NCBI GenBank assembly: GCA_016200125.1
Contig: JACQFK010000082.1
Span: forward strand, 1-6,144
Source: Planctomycetota bacterium
GTDB lineage: Bacteria; Planctomycetota; MHYJ01; JACPRB01
Direction: 5' to 3'
Length of the DNA stretch: 6,144 nt
Shown: piece by piece, positions 6,046 to 6,144 of the stretch
Layout: every line of letters begins with the position of its first letter
Numbering within the stretch: the first letter of the stretch is position 1
Program-made: the position numbers and the translations under genes
The notes under the pieces: model-generated
Seen by the model: the letters and a program-made list of their open reading frames with translations, nothing else
What the model was told of the DNA's origin: nothing
Databases searched by the model: none

Positions 6046-6051
6046 ATCATC

Positions 6052-6144
6052 GTGCACGCGACGCGTCGACTGGCTGCGCTGATCCTGCTGCTCTCCCTCG
6101 GCTCCGCCCCCGGCGCCGAGGAACAGGCGCAGGATCCGGTGAAG
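6052..6144 (+). CDS. N-terminus of an exported protein (signal peptide only, cut by window edge)
   Basis: Thirty-one codons are visible and the frame stays open to the right edge. From the GTG at 6052 the product starts with HATRR, followed by a hydrophobic core (LAALILLLSLG, residues 7-17) and a likely signal peptidase I site near PGA (20-22), then a polar acidic stretch (EEQAQDPVK). This is a textbook Sec signal peptide. A start at ATG 6034 would add six residues (MAEGII) before it, but lacks a Shine-Dalgarno. Nothing of the mature domain is visible, so the function is unknown. The gene is divergent from the SDR operon and may share its regulatory region. Confidence 0.65.
   Translation, partial: MHATRRLAALILLLSLGSAPGAEEQAQDPVK

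Noticed and set aside
4731..6050. Long minus-strand 439-codon frame
   Set aside because: It overlaps the SDR and lipoprotein genes in another frame, and its product is Arg/Gly/Pro-rich. The SDR and the lipobox-bearing gene account for the region.
5183..6082. Plus-strand 299-codon frame
   Set aside because: It is antisense to the SDR gene, with shadow-type Arg/Asp/Val-rich composition.

Overview
The window is a GC-rich bacterial chromosomal segment with strong G/C bias at third codon positions. The best taxonomic hint is the Tat-exported DUF1501 protein at 2161-3519, a family heavily expanded in Planctomycetota and related PVC bacteria. The beta-propeller-repeat exported protein, the lipoprotein and the secreted serine hydrolase fit that lifestyle. 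The assignment to Planctomycetota or a neighbouring phylum is inference from gene content. I see no tRNA, rRNA, CRISPR array, insertion sequence, integrase or phage gene.

Layout from left to right. (1) 1-542, minus strand: N-terminal 180 residues of an exported protein with four PD40/WD40-like blades, running off the left edge. Its leader (543-about 700) carries a perfect 9-bp hairpin just upstream of the Shine-Dalgarno sequence. (2) 794-1983, minus strand: a Glu/Leu/Phe/Val-type glutamate dehydrogenase gene broken by an internal deletion of about 94 nt that shifts the frame and removes the catalytic-lysine loop. A good intrinsic terminator follows it at 754-784. (3) 2161-3519, plus strand: DUF1501 protein, divergent from the dehydrogenase gene. 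(4) 3523-5920, minus strand: an apparent three-gene operon, transcribed as short-chain dehydrogenase, then small lipoprotein, then beta-lactamase-fold serine hydrolase. It converges on the DUF1501 gene with only 3 nt between the stop codons. (5) 6052-6144, plus strand: the signal peptide of another exported protein, cut by the right edge and divergent from the operon.

Four of the gene products appear exported or membrane-anchored (propeller protein, DUF1501, lipoprotein, serine hydrolase), and the right-edge fragment makes a fifth. The dehydrogenases are cytoplasmic. The genes do not form one recognisable pathway, and I find no convincing evidence of a new defence or mobile system. The observation most worth checking is the broken glutamate dehydrogenase. 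Both halves are otherwise clean, so it is either a very recent pseudogene or an assembly error.
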